This document shows positions 49,729 through 57,908 of a DNA stretch of 64,000 nt, piece by piece. Position 1 is the stretch's first letter, and every line of letters begins with the position of its first letter. A program made the translations under genes and the position numbers. The notes under the pieces were generated by a model, which worked only from the letters and a program-made list of their open reading frames with translations, ran no database searches and was not told where the DNA came from. Origin of the DNA: CAVSJJ01 sp963728395 (GTDB lineage: Bacteria; Actinomycetota; Actinomycetes; Actinomycetales; Dermatophilaceae); the NCBI GenBank assembly GCA_963728395.1, contig CAVSJJ010000003.1, positions 372,001-436,000 of the forward strand, read 5' to 3'.

Positions 49729-52560
49729 ATGTCCAGTCCCGCCGAGCGGTATGCCGCTGCCGCCGCCCGGCAGCGGCGCTCCCGCTCCGAGCTCGGGCAC
49801 TTCGCCGGGACCCTCGGCTTCCCCCTCGACCCGTTCCAGCTCGAGGCCTGCGAGGCCGTCGAGGGGGGACGGGGCGTCCTCGTGGCCGCTCCCACCGGGG
49901 CGGGCAAGACCGTCGTCGGGGAGTTCGCGGTCCATCTCGCGCTGACGACCGGCCGCAAGGCGTTCTACACCACGCCGATCAAGGCCCTGTCGAACCAGAA
50001 GTTCCACGACCTCGTCGAGCGGCACGGCCCCGAGCGGGTCGGGCTCCTCACCGGCGACTCCTCGATCAACGGCGAGGCACCCATCGTCGTCATGACGACC
50101 GAGGTGCTCCGCAACATGATGTATGCCGGGTCCCCGACGCTGCACGGGCTCGGCTTCGTCGTCATGGACGAGGTCCACTACCTCGCCGACCGCTTCCGTG
50201 GTGCCGTGTGGGAGGAGGTCATCATCCACCTGCCCGAGGACGTCCAGGTCATCTCGCTCTCGGCCACCGTCAGCAACGCCGAGGAGTTCGGGGACTGGCT
50301 GGCCGAGGTCCGGGGCAACCATGCCGTCATCGTCTCCGAACACCGGCCCGTCCCGCTCTGGCAGCACATGCTCGTCGGGACGACGATGTTCGACCTGTTC
50401 GCCGACGACGCCGATCCCGCCGGGGGCACCGGCGGAGCCGACCGTCCCGGACGGCTCAACCCCGACCTGATCCAGGCGATCCGCAACGCCGAGCACCGGG
50501 ACCGCTGGAGCGACGGCGGGCGGTCCTCGTCCGGGCCGCGCGGTGGCCGGCAGCGCGGGCGGGGGCGCGCGTCACGGGGCCCCGGAGGCGGTCCGGGCGG
50601 GCGTGGCTTCGCCCGCGGCGGCCGTCCTGGCGGCGGAGCGACCCGCGCCGAGGTCATCGACCGCCTCGACCGGGAGGGCCTGCTGCCGGCCATCACCTTC
50701 GTCTTCTCCCGGCTGGGCTGCGACGCCGCCGTGGGGCAGCTCCTCGCCGCCGGGACGACCCTCATCCCGCCGACCGAGGGGGAGCGGATCCGCCGGCTGG
50801 TCGAGCAGCGGGTCCAGGTGCTCGCCGACGAGGACCTCGCCGTGCTCGGCTACTGGGACTTCGTCGAGGGGCTGAGCCGGGGGTATGCCGCCCACCACGC
50901 GGGGATGCTGCCCCTGTTCCGCGAGATCGTCGAGGAGCTGTTCACGGCGGGCCGGATCCGGGCGGTGTTCGCGACCGAGACCCTGGCGCTGGGGATCAAC
51001 ATGCCGGCCCGGACCGTCGTCATCGAGAAGCTCGTCAAGTTCAACGGCGAGACCCACGCCGACATCACGCCCGCGGAGTACACCCAGCTGACCGGGCGTG
51101 CGGGCCGGCGGGGGATCGACGTCGAGGGGCACGCCCTCGTCCTGTGGACCCGTGGCCTGGACCCCCTGGCCGTGGGCGGCCTCGCCTCGACCCGGACCTA
51201 CCCGCTCACCTCCAGCTTCCGGCCGACGTACAACATGGCGGTCAACCTCGTCGCCCAGGTCGGGCGCGAGGTCGCCCGGGAGATCCTCGAGACCTCCTTC
51301 GCCCAGTTCCAGGCCGACCGCGGGGTGGTCGGCCTGGCGAGCACCGTCCGGCGCAACGAGGAGGCCCTGGCGGGCTACGCCGATGCCATGCACTGCGAGC
51401 ACGGGGACTTCCGGGAGTATGCCGGACTGCGCCGGGCCATCGCCGACGCCGAGAAGGACGGGGCCAAGCAGCGCTCGGCGAGCCGGCGCGCGGAGGCTGC
51501 GCTCAGCCTCGAGGCCCTGCGGATCGGCGACGTGGTCCGGATCCCGGCCGGCAGACGCGCGGGGTGGGCCGTCGTCGTCGCCCCGGCGCGGACGACCAGG
51601 GGCGGGACGAGCCAGGGGCCGTCCGTCGTCACCGAGGACAAGCAGCTGCGCAGGCTCACCCTCGTCGACGTGCCCGAGGCCGTCGAGCCGGTGACCCGGA
51701 TCAAGGTTCCCGGCCAGTTCAACGCCAAGTCTCCCAAGGCGCGCCGCGACCTGGCCAGCTCGATGCGCTCCGCCGTCCCCCACGAGCCACCGCCCCGGCG
51801 GGGGGCCGAGGCGGCCGTCGGAGCGGACGAGCGGGTCGAGCGGCTCCGCCGTGAGCTGCGCGCCCATCCGTGCCACGGGTGCCCCGACCGCGAGGACCAC
51901 GCCCGGTGGGCCGAGCGATGGTGGCGGCTCAAGCGCGAGACCGTCGGGCTCCAGCGCAAGGTCGAGGGGCGGACGAACACGGTGGCCCGCACGTTCGACC
52001 GGATCTGCACCGTGCTCTCCCGGCTCGGCTACCTCGACGAGGAGGGTGCGGCCGTCACCGACCTCGGTCAGCGGCTGCGCCGGATCTACACCGAGCGCGA
52101 CCTGCTCGCCGCTGAGTGCCTGCGTCACGGCGTCTGGAAGAGGCTCGACCCGCCGGGACTCGCGGCGTGCGTCTCGGCCCTCGTCCACGAGCCCCGCCGG
52201 GACGAGGGGGACCCCTCGCCGAGGCTGCCCACCGACGAGGTCGCCGAGGCCCTCGGCCGGATGGACCGGCTGTGGAGCGAGATCGAGGACCTCGAGGTCG
52301 AGCACCTCCTGCCGACGACCGGGGCGCCGGACGCCGGGATCGCGTGGATGGTCCATCGCTGGGCGAGCGGGGGCCGCCTCGACCAGGTCCTGCGCGGCCA
52401 GAACACCTCGGCGGGCGACTTCGTCCGGCGGTGCAAGCAGATCGTCGACCTGCTCGACCAGATCGGGGAGGCCGCCGGCGACCCGGTGATGCGAGCGACC
52501 GCCCGCCGGGCCGTCGATGCCGTGCTGCGCGGCGTCGTCGCAGCCGACCGGCTCGACTGA
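49729..52560 (+). CDS. helY: Ski2/Mtr4-like RNA helicase HelY with RGG-rich insert
   Basis: A 943-residue superfamily 2 helicase. Motif I is APTGAGKT (54-61), motif II DEVH (147-150), motif III LSATVSN, and motif VI QLTGRAGRRGIDVEG near 455. A C-terminal DSHCT-type helical domain ends the protein (about 760-943). Between the two RecA domains, at about 259-305, lies an Arg/Gly-rich disordered stretch with repeated RGG and RGR units. The ortholog is Rv2092c, next to tatC. It probably acts in RNA processing or decay; direct evidence of the role in bacteria is limited. Confidence 0.92.
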   Translation: MSSPAERYAAAAARQRRSRSELGHFAGTLGFPLDPFQLEACEAVEGGRGVLVAAPTGAGKTVVGEFAVHLALTTGRKAFYTTPIKALSNQKFHDLVERHGPERVGLLTGDSSINGEAPIVVMTTEVLRNMMYAGSPTLHGLGFVVMDEVHYLADRFRGAVWEEVIIHLPEDVQVISLSATVSNAEEFGDWLAEVRGNHAVIVSEHRPVPLWQHMLVGTTMFDLFADDADPAGGTGGADRPGRLNPDLIQAIRNAEHRDRWSDGGRSSSGPRGGRQRGRGRASRGPGGGPGGRGFARGGRPGGGATRAEVIDRLDREGLLPAITFVFSRLGCDAAVGQLLAAGTTLIPPTEGERIRRLVEQRVQVLADEDLAVLGYWDFVEGLSRGYAAHHAGMLPLFREIVEELFTAGRIRAVFATETLALGINMPARTVVIEKLVKFNGETHADITPAEYTQLTGRAGRRGIDVEGHALVLWTRGLDPLAVGGLASTRTYPLTSSFRPTYNMAVNLVAQVGREVAREILETSFAQFQADRGVVGLASTVRRNEEALAGYADAMHCEHGDFREYAGLRRAIADAEKDGAKQRSASRRAEAALSLEALRIGDVVRIPAGRRAGWAVVVAPARTTRGGTSQGPSVVTEDKQLRRLTLVDVPEAVEPVTRIKVPGQFNAKSPKARRDLASSMRSAVPHEPPPRRGAEAAVGADERVERLRRELRAHPCHGCPDREDHARWAERWWRLKRETVGLQRKVEGRTNTVARTFDRICTVLSRLGYLDEEGAAVTDLGQRLRRIYTERDLLAAECLRHGVWKRLDPPGLAACVSALVHEPRRDEGDPSPRLPTDEVAEALGRMDRLWSEIEDLEVEHLLPTTGAPDAGIAWMVHRWASGGRLDQVLRGQNTSAGDFVRRCKQIVDLLDQIGEAAGDPVMRATARRAVDAVLRGVVAADRLD

Positions 52561-52573
52561 CGGCGGTCGGGCC

Positions 52574-52579
52574 TAGCGT
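52574..52579 (+). promoter_or_regulatory. Leaderless-type -10 box for the DinB-like gene
   Basis: TAGCGT with 6 nt to the ATG at 52586. Confidence 0.5.
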
Positions 52580-52585
52580 GCTGGC

Positions 52586-52990
52586 ATGACCACCCCGCCG
52601 ACCATCCCCGGCCTCGCCGGTCTCAAGGCCGACCTGCACCGCTACCTCCAGGAGTCCCGCGATGGGCTGCTCCGGGCCCTCGACGGGCTCTCGGACTACG
52701 ACGCCAGGCGCCCGCTCACGCCGACCGGGACCAACATCCTCGGCCTCGTCAAGCACCTCGTGGGCGTCGAGCTCGGCTACCTCAGCGGCGCGGTCGGGCA
52801 TCCGGCGCCGGTCACCCTCCCGTGGGACGAGGACGGCTCGGTGTGGGAGAACGGCGACATGTGGGCCCGGGCCGACGAGGGCCGGGAGTGGCTGCTCGAT
52901 CTCTACCGGACGGCCTGGCGACACAGCGATCCGGACTGGTGGGACGGCTACCTGGCCTCGGTGCAGGCGGCGGCCGACGCACACCGCTGA
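52586..52990 (+). CDS. DinB / DUF664 family protein, C-terminally short
   Basis: A 134-residue protein with the family start GLAGLKADLHRYLQESRDGL and LTPTGTNILGLVKHLVGVEL, which forms the first two helices of the four-helix DinB bundle and one metal histidine (H51 region). Full-length relatives run to about 165 residues and end with an HMIAETxRHAGHAD-type metal motif; that part is absent here, so two of the three metal ligands are missing. It may be a decayed copy. Confidence 0.75.
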   Translation: MTTPPTIPGLAGLKADLHRYLQESRDGLLRALDGLSDYDARRPLTPTGTNILGLVKHLVGVELGYLSGAVGHPAPVTLPWDEDGSVWENGDMWARADEGREWLLDLYRTAWRHSDPDWWDGYLASVQAAADAHR

Positions 52991-53015
52991 TCGGTGCCTC
53001 CCGGTCCGGCGTCGC

Positions 53016-53978
53016 TCAGCCGCCGAGGCCGAGCGCCGAGAGGACCCGGTTGACCGGACCGGTGAGCCCGTAGGTCGAGGCGACCTCGCTGAGCAGCCGG
53101 GCGTCGGCCACCTCCGTCGGCACGGTCGGGTCGGTGTCGGGGACCGGCGCGTCCCGAGCGACCCGGACCACCGTCGCTGCCACGTCGAGGTAGGCCGCGG
53201 CCTCCTCGAGACGGGTCCGCCGGGCGCCCTTGATGGCCGGGTCGCCGCCGTCGACCGCCGCCCGCAGCCCGGCGAGCGAGCCGTAGGCCGCGATGAGCTG
53301 CGCCGCCGTCTTCTCGCCGATGCCGTGGACGCCGGCAAGCCCGTCGCTCGTGTCGCCGCGCAGGATGGACATGTCCGCGTACGCGTCGCCGGTGGGCACG
53401 GCATACCGGCTCCGCAGGGCGGCCTGGTCGATCGGCTCCGCGTCGCGCACCCCGGCGCGCGCGGTGTAGAGGACGCGCACCGGTGCGGCGTCGTCGACGA
53501 GCTGGAACAGGTCGCGGTCACCGGTGACGACATCGACCGGCATCCGGCCCCGGTAGCGTTCGGTGAGGGTGCCGATGACGTCGTCGGCCTCGAAGCCGTC
53601 CGCGCCGAGCCGGGCGATGCCGAGCGCGGCGAGGGCGTCGACGATGACCGGGACCTGGGGGGAGAGGTCGTCGGGGACCTCCTCGGCCACGCCGCCGACG
53701 TCGGTCGGCTCGTTCCCGGCGACCCGATGGGCCTTGTAGCTCGGGATGAGGTCGACCCGGAACTGCGGGCGCCAGTCGTTGTCCCAGCAGGCGACGAGGT
53801 GGGTCGGACGATGGGCACTCACCAGGGTGGCGATCATGTCGAGGAAGCCGCGCACGGCATTCGTCGGCGGCTCGTCGGCGGAGCGGCGCTGGTCCGGCAC
53901 GCCGTAGAACGCGCGGAAGTACAGCGACGCGGAGTCGAGGAGGAGCAGCCTCGGCTGGCGGTCAGGGCCCGGCGACAT
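53016..53978 (-). CDS. 5'-3' exonuclease (Pol I N-domain-like)
   Basis: A 320-residue stand-alone flap/5'-3' exonuclease. Acidic metal ligands are seen in LLLLDSASLYFRAFYG, ACWDNDWRPQFR, GFEADDVIGTL and VTGDRDLFQLV, and the helix-hairpin-helix region is ILRGDTSDGLAGVHGIGEKT. It is homologous to Rv2090, also near helY in mycobacteria. It probably removes RNA or DNA flaps in replication and repair. Confidence 0.92.
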   Translation of the reverse strand: MSPGPDRQPRLLLLDSASLYFRAFYGVPDQRRSADEPPTNAVRGFLDMIATLVSAHRPTHLVACWDNDWRPQFRVDLIPSYKAHRVAGNEPTDVGGVAEEVPDDLSPQVPVIVDALAALGIARLGADGFEADDVIGTLTERYRGRMPVDVVTGDRDLFQLVDDAAPVRVLYTARAGVRDAEPIDQAALRSRYAVPTGDAYADMSILRGDTSDGLAGVHGIGEKTAAQLIAAYGSLAGLRAAVDGGDPAIKGARRTRLEEAAAYLDVAATVVRVARDAPVPDTDPTVPTEVADARLLSEVASTYGLTGPVNRVLSALGLGG

Positions 53979-53984
53979 GGCCCG

Positions 53985-53990
53985 AGCCTA
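53985..53990 (-). promoter_or_regulatory. Leaderless-type -10 box for the 5'-3' exonuclease
   Basis: TAGGCT on the minus strand with 6 nt to the ATG at 53978. Confidence 0.55.
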
Positions 53991-54010
53991 CGCACCCCCA
54001 CCCCGGCACG

Positions 54011-54111
54011 AACCTCTGCTAGCAGAGGTTGCTGCCGCACGGGGGTGTTGCAACACCCCCGTGCGGCAGCAGCCTGTCCGTCGGGCACGCGGGCCGCCGG
54101 GCCGCGTGCCC
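54011..54111. repeat. Three consecutive palindromes
   Basis: A perfect 20-bp palindrome with no spacer (54011-54030, AACCTCTGCTAGCAGAGGTT), a perfect 42-bp palindrome with no spacer (54030-54071) centred on TTGCAA, and a 10-bp inverted repeat GGGCACGCGG/CCGCGTGCCC (54083-54092 with 54102-54111). They fill most of the divergent gap between the exonuclease and Lrp-type genes; both gene promoters lie outside them. Confidence 0.85.
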
Positions 54112-54199
54112 GCCCCCGCCGGCCCCAGCCGTCGAGCGCACGGGTGGACCGATCGGCGCGCCCCGCCGGGAGTTGGCTGCCCCGGGGCCACGACGTGCG

Positions 54200-54205
54200 T
54201 ACGCT
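54200..54205 (+). promoter_or_regulatory. Leaderless-type -10 box for the Lrp/AsnC regulator
   Basis: TACGCT with 6 nt to the ATG at 54212. Confidence 0.5.
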
Positions 54206-54211
54206 GCGTCC

Positions 54212-54634
54212 ATGGAGGACCTCGACCGCCGGATCGTCGAGCAGCTGAGCGCGGACGGCCGGATGAGCTACACCGAGCTCGGCCGCGTGCTCGGCATGTC
54301 GACCTCGGCCGTGCACCAGCGGGTCCGCCGGCTCGAACAACGCGGGGTCATCAAGGGGTATGCCGCCCGCGTCGACCACCTCTCGCTCGGGCTGGCGATG
54401 ACGGCATTCATCTCCATCACGCCGCTCGACCCGGCCGCCCCCGACGACATCCCGGAGCGGCTGCGCGACCTCACCGAGATCGAGGCCTGTCATTCGGTGG
54501 CGGGAGATGAGAACTACATCCTCAAGGTCCGGACCGAAACCCCGTCCGATCTCGAGGAGCTGCTCGCCACGATCCGGGCGTCTGCCAACGTCTCGACCCG
54601 CACGACGGTCGTCCTCTCGACCGCCTGGGAGTAG
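54212..54634 (+). CDS. Lrp/AsnC-family transcriptional regulator
   Basis: A 140-residue regulator. The N-terminal winged HTH (about 3-55) is MEDLDRRIVEQLSADGRMSY followed by LGRVLGMSTSAVHQRVRRLE. The C-terminal RAM domain (about 65-140, with ITEIEACHSVAGDENYILKV-like strands) binds amino acids and forms octamers. It is a candidate regulator of the lysine-catabolism-like pair at 55190-57810, which has repeats between its two genes, but that link is only by proximity. Confidence 0.9.
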   Translation: MEDLDRRIVEQLSADGRMSYTELGRVLGMSTSAVHQRVRRLEQRGVIKGYAARVDHLSLGLAMTAFISITPLDPAAPDDIPERLRDLTEIEACHSVAGDENYILKVRTETPSDLEELLATIRASANVSTRTTVVLSTAWE

Positions 54635-54645
54635 CCGCTCGTCGC

Positions 54646-55152
54646 TCAGCGGGCGATCTCGGCCGTCGACGCGCCGAGCCGGCCGATCAGATCGGCGGGG
54701 GAGAGCTCGAGGTCCATGCCGCGGCGGCCACCGGAGACGAAGACCGTCGGGTATGCCGTGGCGCCGGCGTCGAGGACCGTCGGCAGCGCGCGCTTCTGGC
54801 CGATCGGTGAGATGCCGCCGACGACGTAGCCCGTGGCGCGTTCGGCGGCACCCGGGTCGGCCATCGCGACCTTCTTCACGCCGAGGGCGGCGGCGAGGGC
54901 CTTGAGGTCGAGAGACCGGTCCACCGGGACGATGCCGACCCCGAGCCCCCCGCCGGTGTCGACGAGCAGTGTCTTGAACACCCGGGCCGGCTCCACGCCC
55001 ATCGCCGCGGCTGCCTCGAGACCGAACGAGGGGGCCGCCGGGTCGTGCTCGTAGGTGTGGACGGCAAACTCGACCCCGGCCGCGGTCAGGGCGACGGTCG
55101 CCGGCGTGCTCCCGTGGTCGGCACCGACGCGCCGACGGTCCTTGCGCGGCAT
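54646..55152 (-). CDS. ybaK: Cys-tRNA(Pro) deacylase YbaK type
   Basis: A 168-residue trans-editing enzyme that hydrolyses cysteine wrongly attached to tRNA-Pro. It has the YbaK start STPATVALTAAGVEFAVHTY, the conserved lysine region RVFKTLLVDT, and the GGISPIGQKRALPTVLDAGA loop. The ATG at 55152 is supported by a TAGCGT box 7 nt upstream. Confidence 0.9.
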   Translation of the reverse strand: MPRKDRRRVGADHGSTPATVALTAAGVEFAVHTYEHDPAAPSFGLEAAAAMGVEPARVFKTLLVDTGGGLGVGIVPVDRSLDLKALAAALGVKKVAMADPGAAERATGYVVGGISPIGQKRALPTVLDAGATAYPTVFVSGGRRGMDLELSPADLIGRLGASTAEIAR

Positions 55153-55159
55153 ACCGGCC

Positions 55160-55165
55160 ACGCTA
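55160..55165 (-). promoter_or_regulatory. Leaderless-type -10 box for ybaK
   Basis: TAGCGT on the minus strand with 7 nt to the ATG at 55152. Confidence 0.5.
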
Positions 55166-55189
55166 GCCCCCCGGCCCCGAGGCCGGGAG

Positions 55190-56635
55190 TCAGGGGAGGT
55201 CGGCGGCCGAGGCGGTGCGGGAGGCGCTGGCGCCGGCGACGGCGGCGGCATGGACGGCGTCGACGTCGGTGTTGTGGTGCCACCACTCCTGGCCGGCCTC
55301 GGGGAGGGTGTAGATCGGGTCGTAGTAGACGTACTCCCGGGAGAGGGCCTGCTCGTCACCGGCCTCGATCGAGGTCCGGTAGTGCTTGCGCCAGAACGAC
55401 ATCCCGCGCTCGGTGTCGTAGGACTCCGCCTGGTGGACCCATCGCTTGCCGACGAACGGCACGTCGCAGACGACCCGTGGCGTGGCGAAGCCCGGCAGGT
55501 ACCCGAGGATCGAATGTTGCAGCTCCTGGGCCTCGTGCAACGAGAGACGCCAGTGCTCCGAGAACGGGATCATGTCGCAGAGGTAGAAGTAGTACGGCGT
55601 GATCATCGCCTCGTCCTGGAGGGCGAAGCAGAGGTCGAGCAGGTCCTCGGTCGTGTCGTTGACCCCGCGCAGGAGCACCCCCTGGTTGCGGACGTTGCGG
55701 ACCCCGGCGTCGAGCATGGCCTTGGCCGCATCGGCGACGAGCGGCGTGACCGAGTTGCGGTGGTTGACGTGGGTGTGGACCGCGATGGAGACCCCGCGCT
55801 CCCGGGCGGCGGCCGAGATCCGCGCCATGCCCTCGACGACCTCGTCCTGGAGCCAGTGCTGCGGCAGGGCCATGAGCGCCTTCGTCGCGAGCCGGATGTC
55901 GCGGATCGTCTCGACCTCGAGCAGCCGGCCGACGAAGCTCTCGATGTTCTTCCACGGCATGTTGGCCACGTCGCCACCGGAGACGACGACGTCCCGCACC
56001 CCGGGCGTCCGCTTGAGGTAGTCGATCATCGCGTCGTAGCGGTCCACCGGCTTGCCGGCCAGCTTGAGCTTGGTGAACTGCGGCGTCGGGTTGCCGACGA
56101 GGTCCATCCGGGTGCAGTGCCCGCAGTACTGCGGGCACGTCGAGAGCATCTCGGCGAGCACCTTGGTCGGGTAGCGGTGGGTGAGCCCCTCGACGGCCCA
56201 CATGTCGTGCTCGTGGAGGCTGTCGCGGGTGGCGAAGGGGTGCGAGGGCCAGTCGGTCCGCCGGTCGGAGAAGACCGGGAGCATGTAGCGTCGCACCGGG
56301 TCGGCGTAGAAGGCCTCGGTGTATGCCGCCCCGGCCGCCGGGACCTCGCCGTCGGTCGCGGGGACCATCGTGTTCATCATCTGCGGGGTGACGAGCATCG
56401 ACATCGTCGCCCGCTCGGCCTGGTCGCGGGCCAGGTCGGCATAGAAGTCCTCCGTGAGGAGCTCGCCCATGAGCTCGTGCAGCTGGTCGACGCTCTTGAC
56501 GCAGTGGGCGCGCTGCCACTGGGCGTCGGCCCACTGCGCGGCCGTGACGTCGCGCCAGCCGGGCAGACGCGTCCAGTCAGGCTCGACGAGCTCGGTGCGC
56601 CGGTAGACGTAGGGCTGCTCGATCGCGATGCTCAT
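55190..56635 (-). CDS. KamA-family radical SAM protein (lysine 2,3-aminomutase-like)
   Basis: A 481-residue radical-SAM enzyme. The 4Fe-4S cysteines are C167, C171 and C174 (TCPQYCGHCTRMD), and VVVSGGDVANMPWKNIES gives the AdoMet loop. NQGVLLRGVNDTTEDL and PYYFYLCDMIPFSEHWR are typical of lysine 2,3-aminomutases. The usual PLP-lysine motif (GGGGK) is here PFVGK (K397), so substrate or activity may differ. It is divergent from the kdd gene of the same pathway, which supports lysine conversion to beta-lysine. The ATG at 56635 has a TATCCT box 7 nt upstream. Confidence 0.82.
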   Translation of the reverse strand: MSIAIEQPYVYRRTELVEPDWTRLPGWRDVTAAQWADAQWQRAHCVKSVDQLHELMGELLTEDFYADLARDQAERATMSMLVTPQMMNTMVPATDGEVPAAGAAYTEAFYADPVRRYMLPVFSDRRTDWPSHPFATRDSLHEHDMWAVEGLTHRYPTKVLAEMLSTCPQYCGHCTRMDLVGNPTPQFTKLKLAGKPVDRYDAMIDYLKRTPGVRDVVVSGGDVANMPWKNIESFVGRLLEVETIRDIRLATKALMALPQHWLQDEVVEGMARISAAARERGVSIAVHTHVNHRNSVTPLVADAAKAMLDAGVRNVRNQGVLLRGVNDTTEDLLDLCFALQDEAMITPYYFYLCDMIPFSEHWRLSLHEAQELQHSILGYLPGFATPRVVCDVPFVGKRWVHQAESYDTERGMSFWRKHYRTSIEAGDEQALSREYVYYDPIYTLPEAGQEWWHHNTDVDAVHAAAVAGASASRTASAADLP

Positions 56636-56642
56636 AGGTGGC

Positions 56643-56648
56643 AGGATA
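56643..56648 (-). promoter_or_regulatory. Leaderless-type -10 box for the KamA-like gene
   Basis: TATCCT on the minus strand with 7 nt to the ATG at 56635. Confidence 0.45.
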
Positions 56649-56659
56649 CGCAATGAGTT

Positions 56660-56695
56660 GCAGAATTGCCGCACATCTACCGCAGAACTTGCGCA
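56660..56695. promoter_or_regulatory. Imperfect direct repeats between kamA-like gene and kdd
   Basis: GCAGAATTGCCGCA (56660-56673) and GCAGAACTTGCGCA (56682-56695) agree at 11 of 14 positions and lie 22 bp apart, two helical turns. A regulator bound here could control both divergent genes. Confidence 0.4.
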
Positions 56696-56721
56696 ACACC
56701 ATCTTCTCAGCAGGAGATCCT

Positions 56722-57810
56722 GTGTCCACGGTTGACTCGTCCACCACCCCGTCCTCCCCGGTCGGCCTCCATCGCGTCCTCGACCCGGCGGGGGAGGCGC
56801 TTCCCCAGGCGGCCCGCGTCCTCGACGCCTCCCCGACGATCTGGCCGGACGAGGTCCGCATCGCCCTCGACACGCTCAACCTCGACGCCGCCTCGTACCG
56901 CCAGCTCGCCGACACCCACCGCGGGGCCGACGGCGAGCTCGACGGGGCAGCGCTGCGCGCCACCGTCCTCGACATCGTCGCCACCCGCGGCAAGATGCAG
57001 AACCCGGTCACCGGGTCGGGAGGCATGCTCATCGGCACCGTCGAGGCGGTCGGGCCGGGGTCGCCGCTGGGACTCGCGGTCGGCGACCGGGTGGCCACCC
57101 TCGTCTCCCTGTCGCTGACCCCGCTGCGGATCACCGACGGCCTGGCCCGATGGGACGGTCGCTCCGAGCGGGTGCCCGCCGCCGGGCATGCGATCCTCTT
57201 CGGCCGCTCGATCGCGGCGCGGCTGCCGGAGGACCTCGACCCCGAGCTCGCGCTCATGGTCATGGACGTATGCGGCGCGCCGGCGCTCCTCGCCCGCGTC
57301 GTCCGGGAGTATGCCGCGGCCGGCAAGACCCCCACCGTCCTCGTCCTCGGCGCAGCGGGCAAGTCCGGCTCGCTGGCCCTCGCGGCCGCCGCCGACGCCG
57401 GCGCGGGCCACCGCATCGGGGTGGTCCCCGTCGAACGCGAGGCGCGGCTCCTGCGCGGAACCGGCCTCGCCGAGGAGGTCGTCGTCGCCGACGCCCGCAG
57501 CCCGCTCGGCCTCTCCGAGGCGGTCGCCGCCGCCGGCGGACCGGCCGACATCACCGTCGTCTGCGTCGACGTGCCGGGATGCGAGCAGCCCGCCATCCTC
57601 TCCACCGCGCAGGGCGGCACGATCATCTACTTCTCGATGGCGACGAGCTTCGCGGCCGCGGCCCTCGGCGCCGAGGGCCTCGCGGCCGACGTGCGGATGC
57701 TCGTCGGCAACGGCTACGTGCCCGGGCACGCGGCCTACGCCCTCGACCTCGTCCGGGAGAACGCCGACGTGCGCGGGCTCTTCGAGGCGCGGCTGGCCGC
57801 GGAGGGCTGA
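56722..57810 (+). CDS. kdd: L-erythro-3,5-diaminohexanoate dehydrogenase
   Basis: A 362-residue NAD(P)-dependent dehydrogenase of the medium-chain fold, acting in lysine breakdown after the two aminomutase steps. The N-terminal catalytic-like domain includes ATRGKMQNPVTGSGGMLIGT, and the Rossmann part has VLVLGAAGKSGSLALAAAAD. The GTG start has AGGAG six bases upstream. The lysine 5,6-aminomutase and later pathway genes are not in this window. Confidence 0.85.
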   Translation: MSTVDSSTTPSSPVGLHRVLDPAGEALPQAARVLDASPTIWPDEVRIALDTLNLDAASYRQLADTHRGADGELDGAALRATVLDIVATRGKMQNPVTGSGGMLIGTVEAVGPGSPLGLAVGDRVATLVSLSLTPLRITDGLARWDGRSERVPAAGHAILFGRSIAARLPEDLDPELALMVMDVCGAPALLARVVREYAAAGKTPTVLVLGAAGKSGSLALAAAADAGAGHRIGVVPVEREARLLRGTGLAEEVVVADARSPLGLSEAVAAAGGPADITVVCVDVPGCEQPAILSTAQGGTIIYFSMATSFAAAALGAEGLAADVRMLVGNGYVPGHAAYALDLVRENADVRGLFEARLAAEG

Positions 57811-57908
57811 CGCCCCCGGTGTGACGAACGGGTCACCTCCGCGCGATACCGCCGTCGGCCGCCGCCCGGCATAGTCGGCGACACCCCCGGCGGTGGCAAG
57901 GAGGCGCC

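Noticed and set aside
55055..56656. 533-codon plus-strand frame opposite the KamA-like gene
   Set aside because: The minus strand has clear radical-SAM motifs; the plus frame has none.
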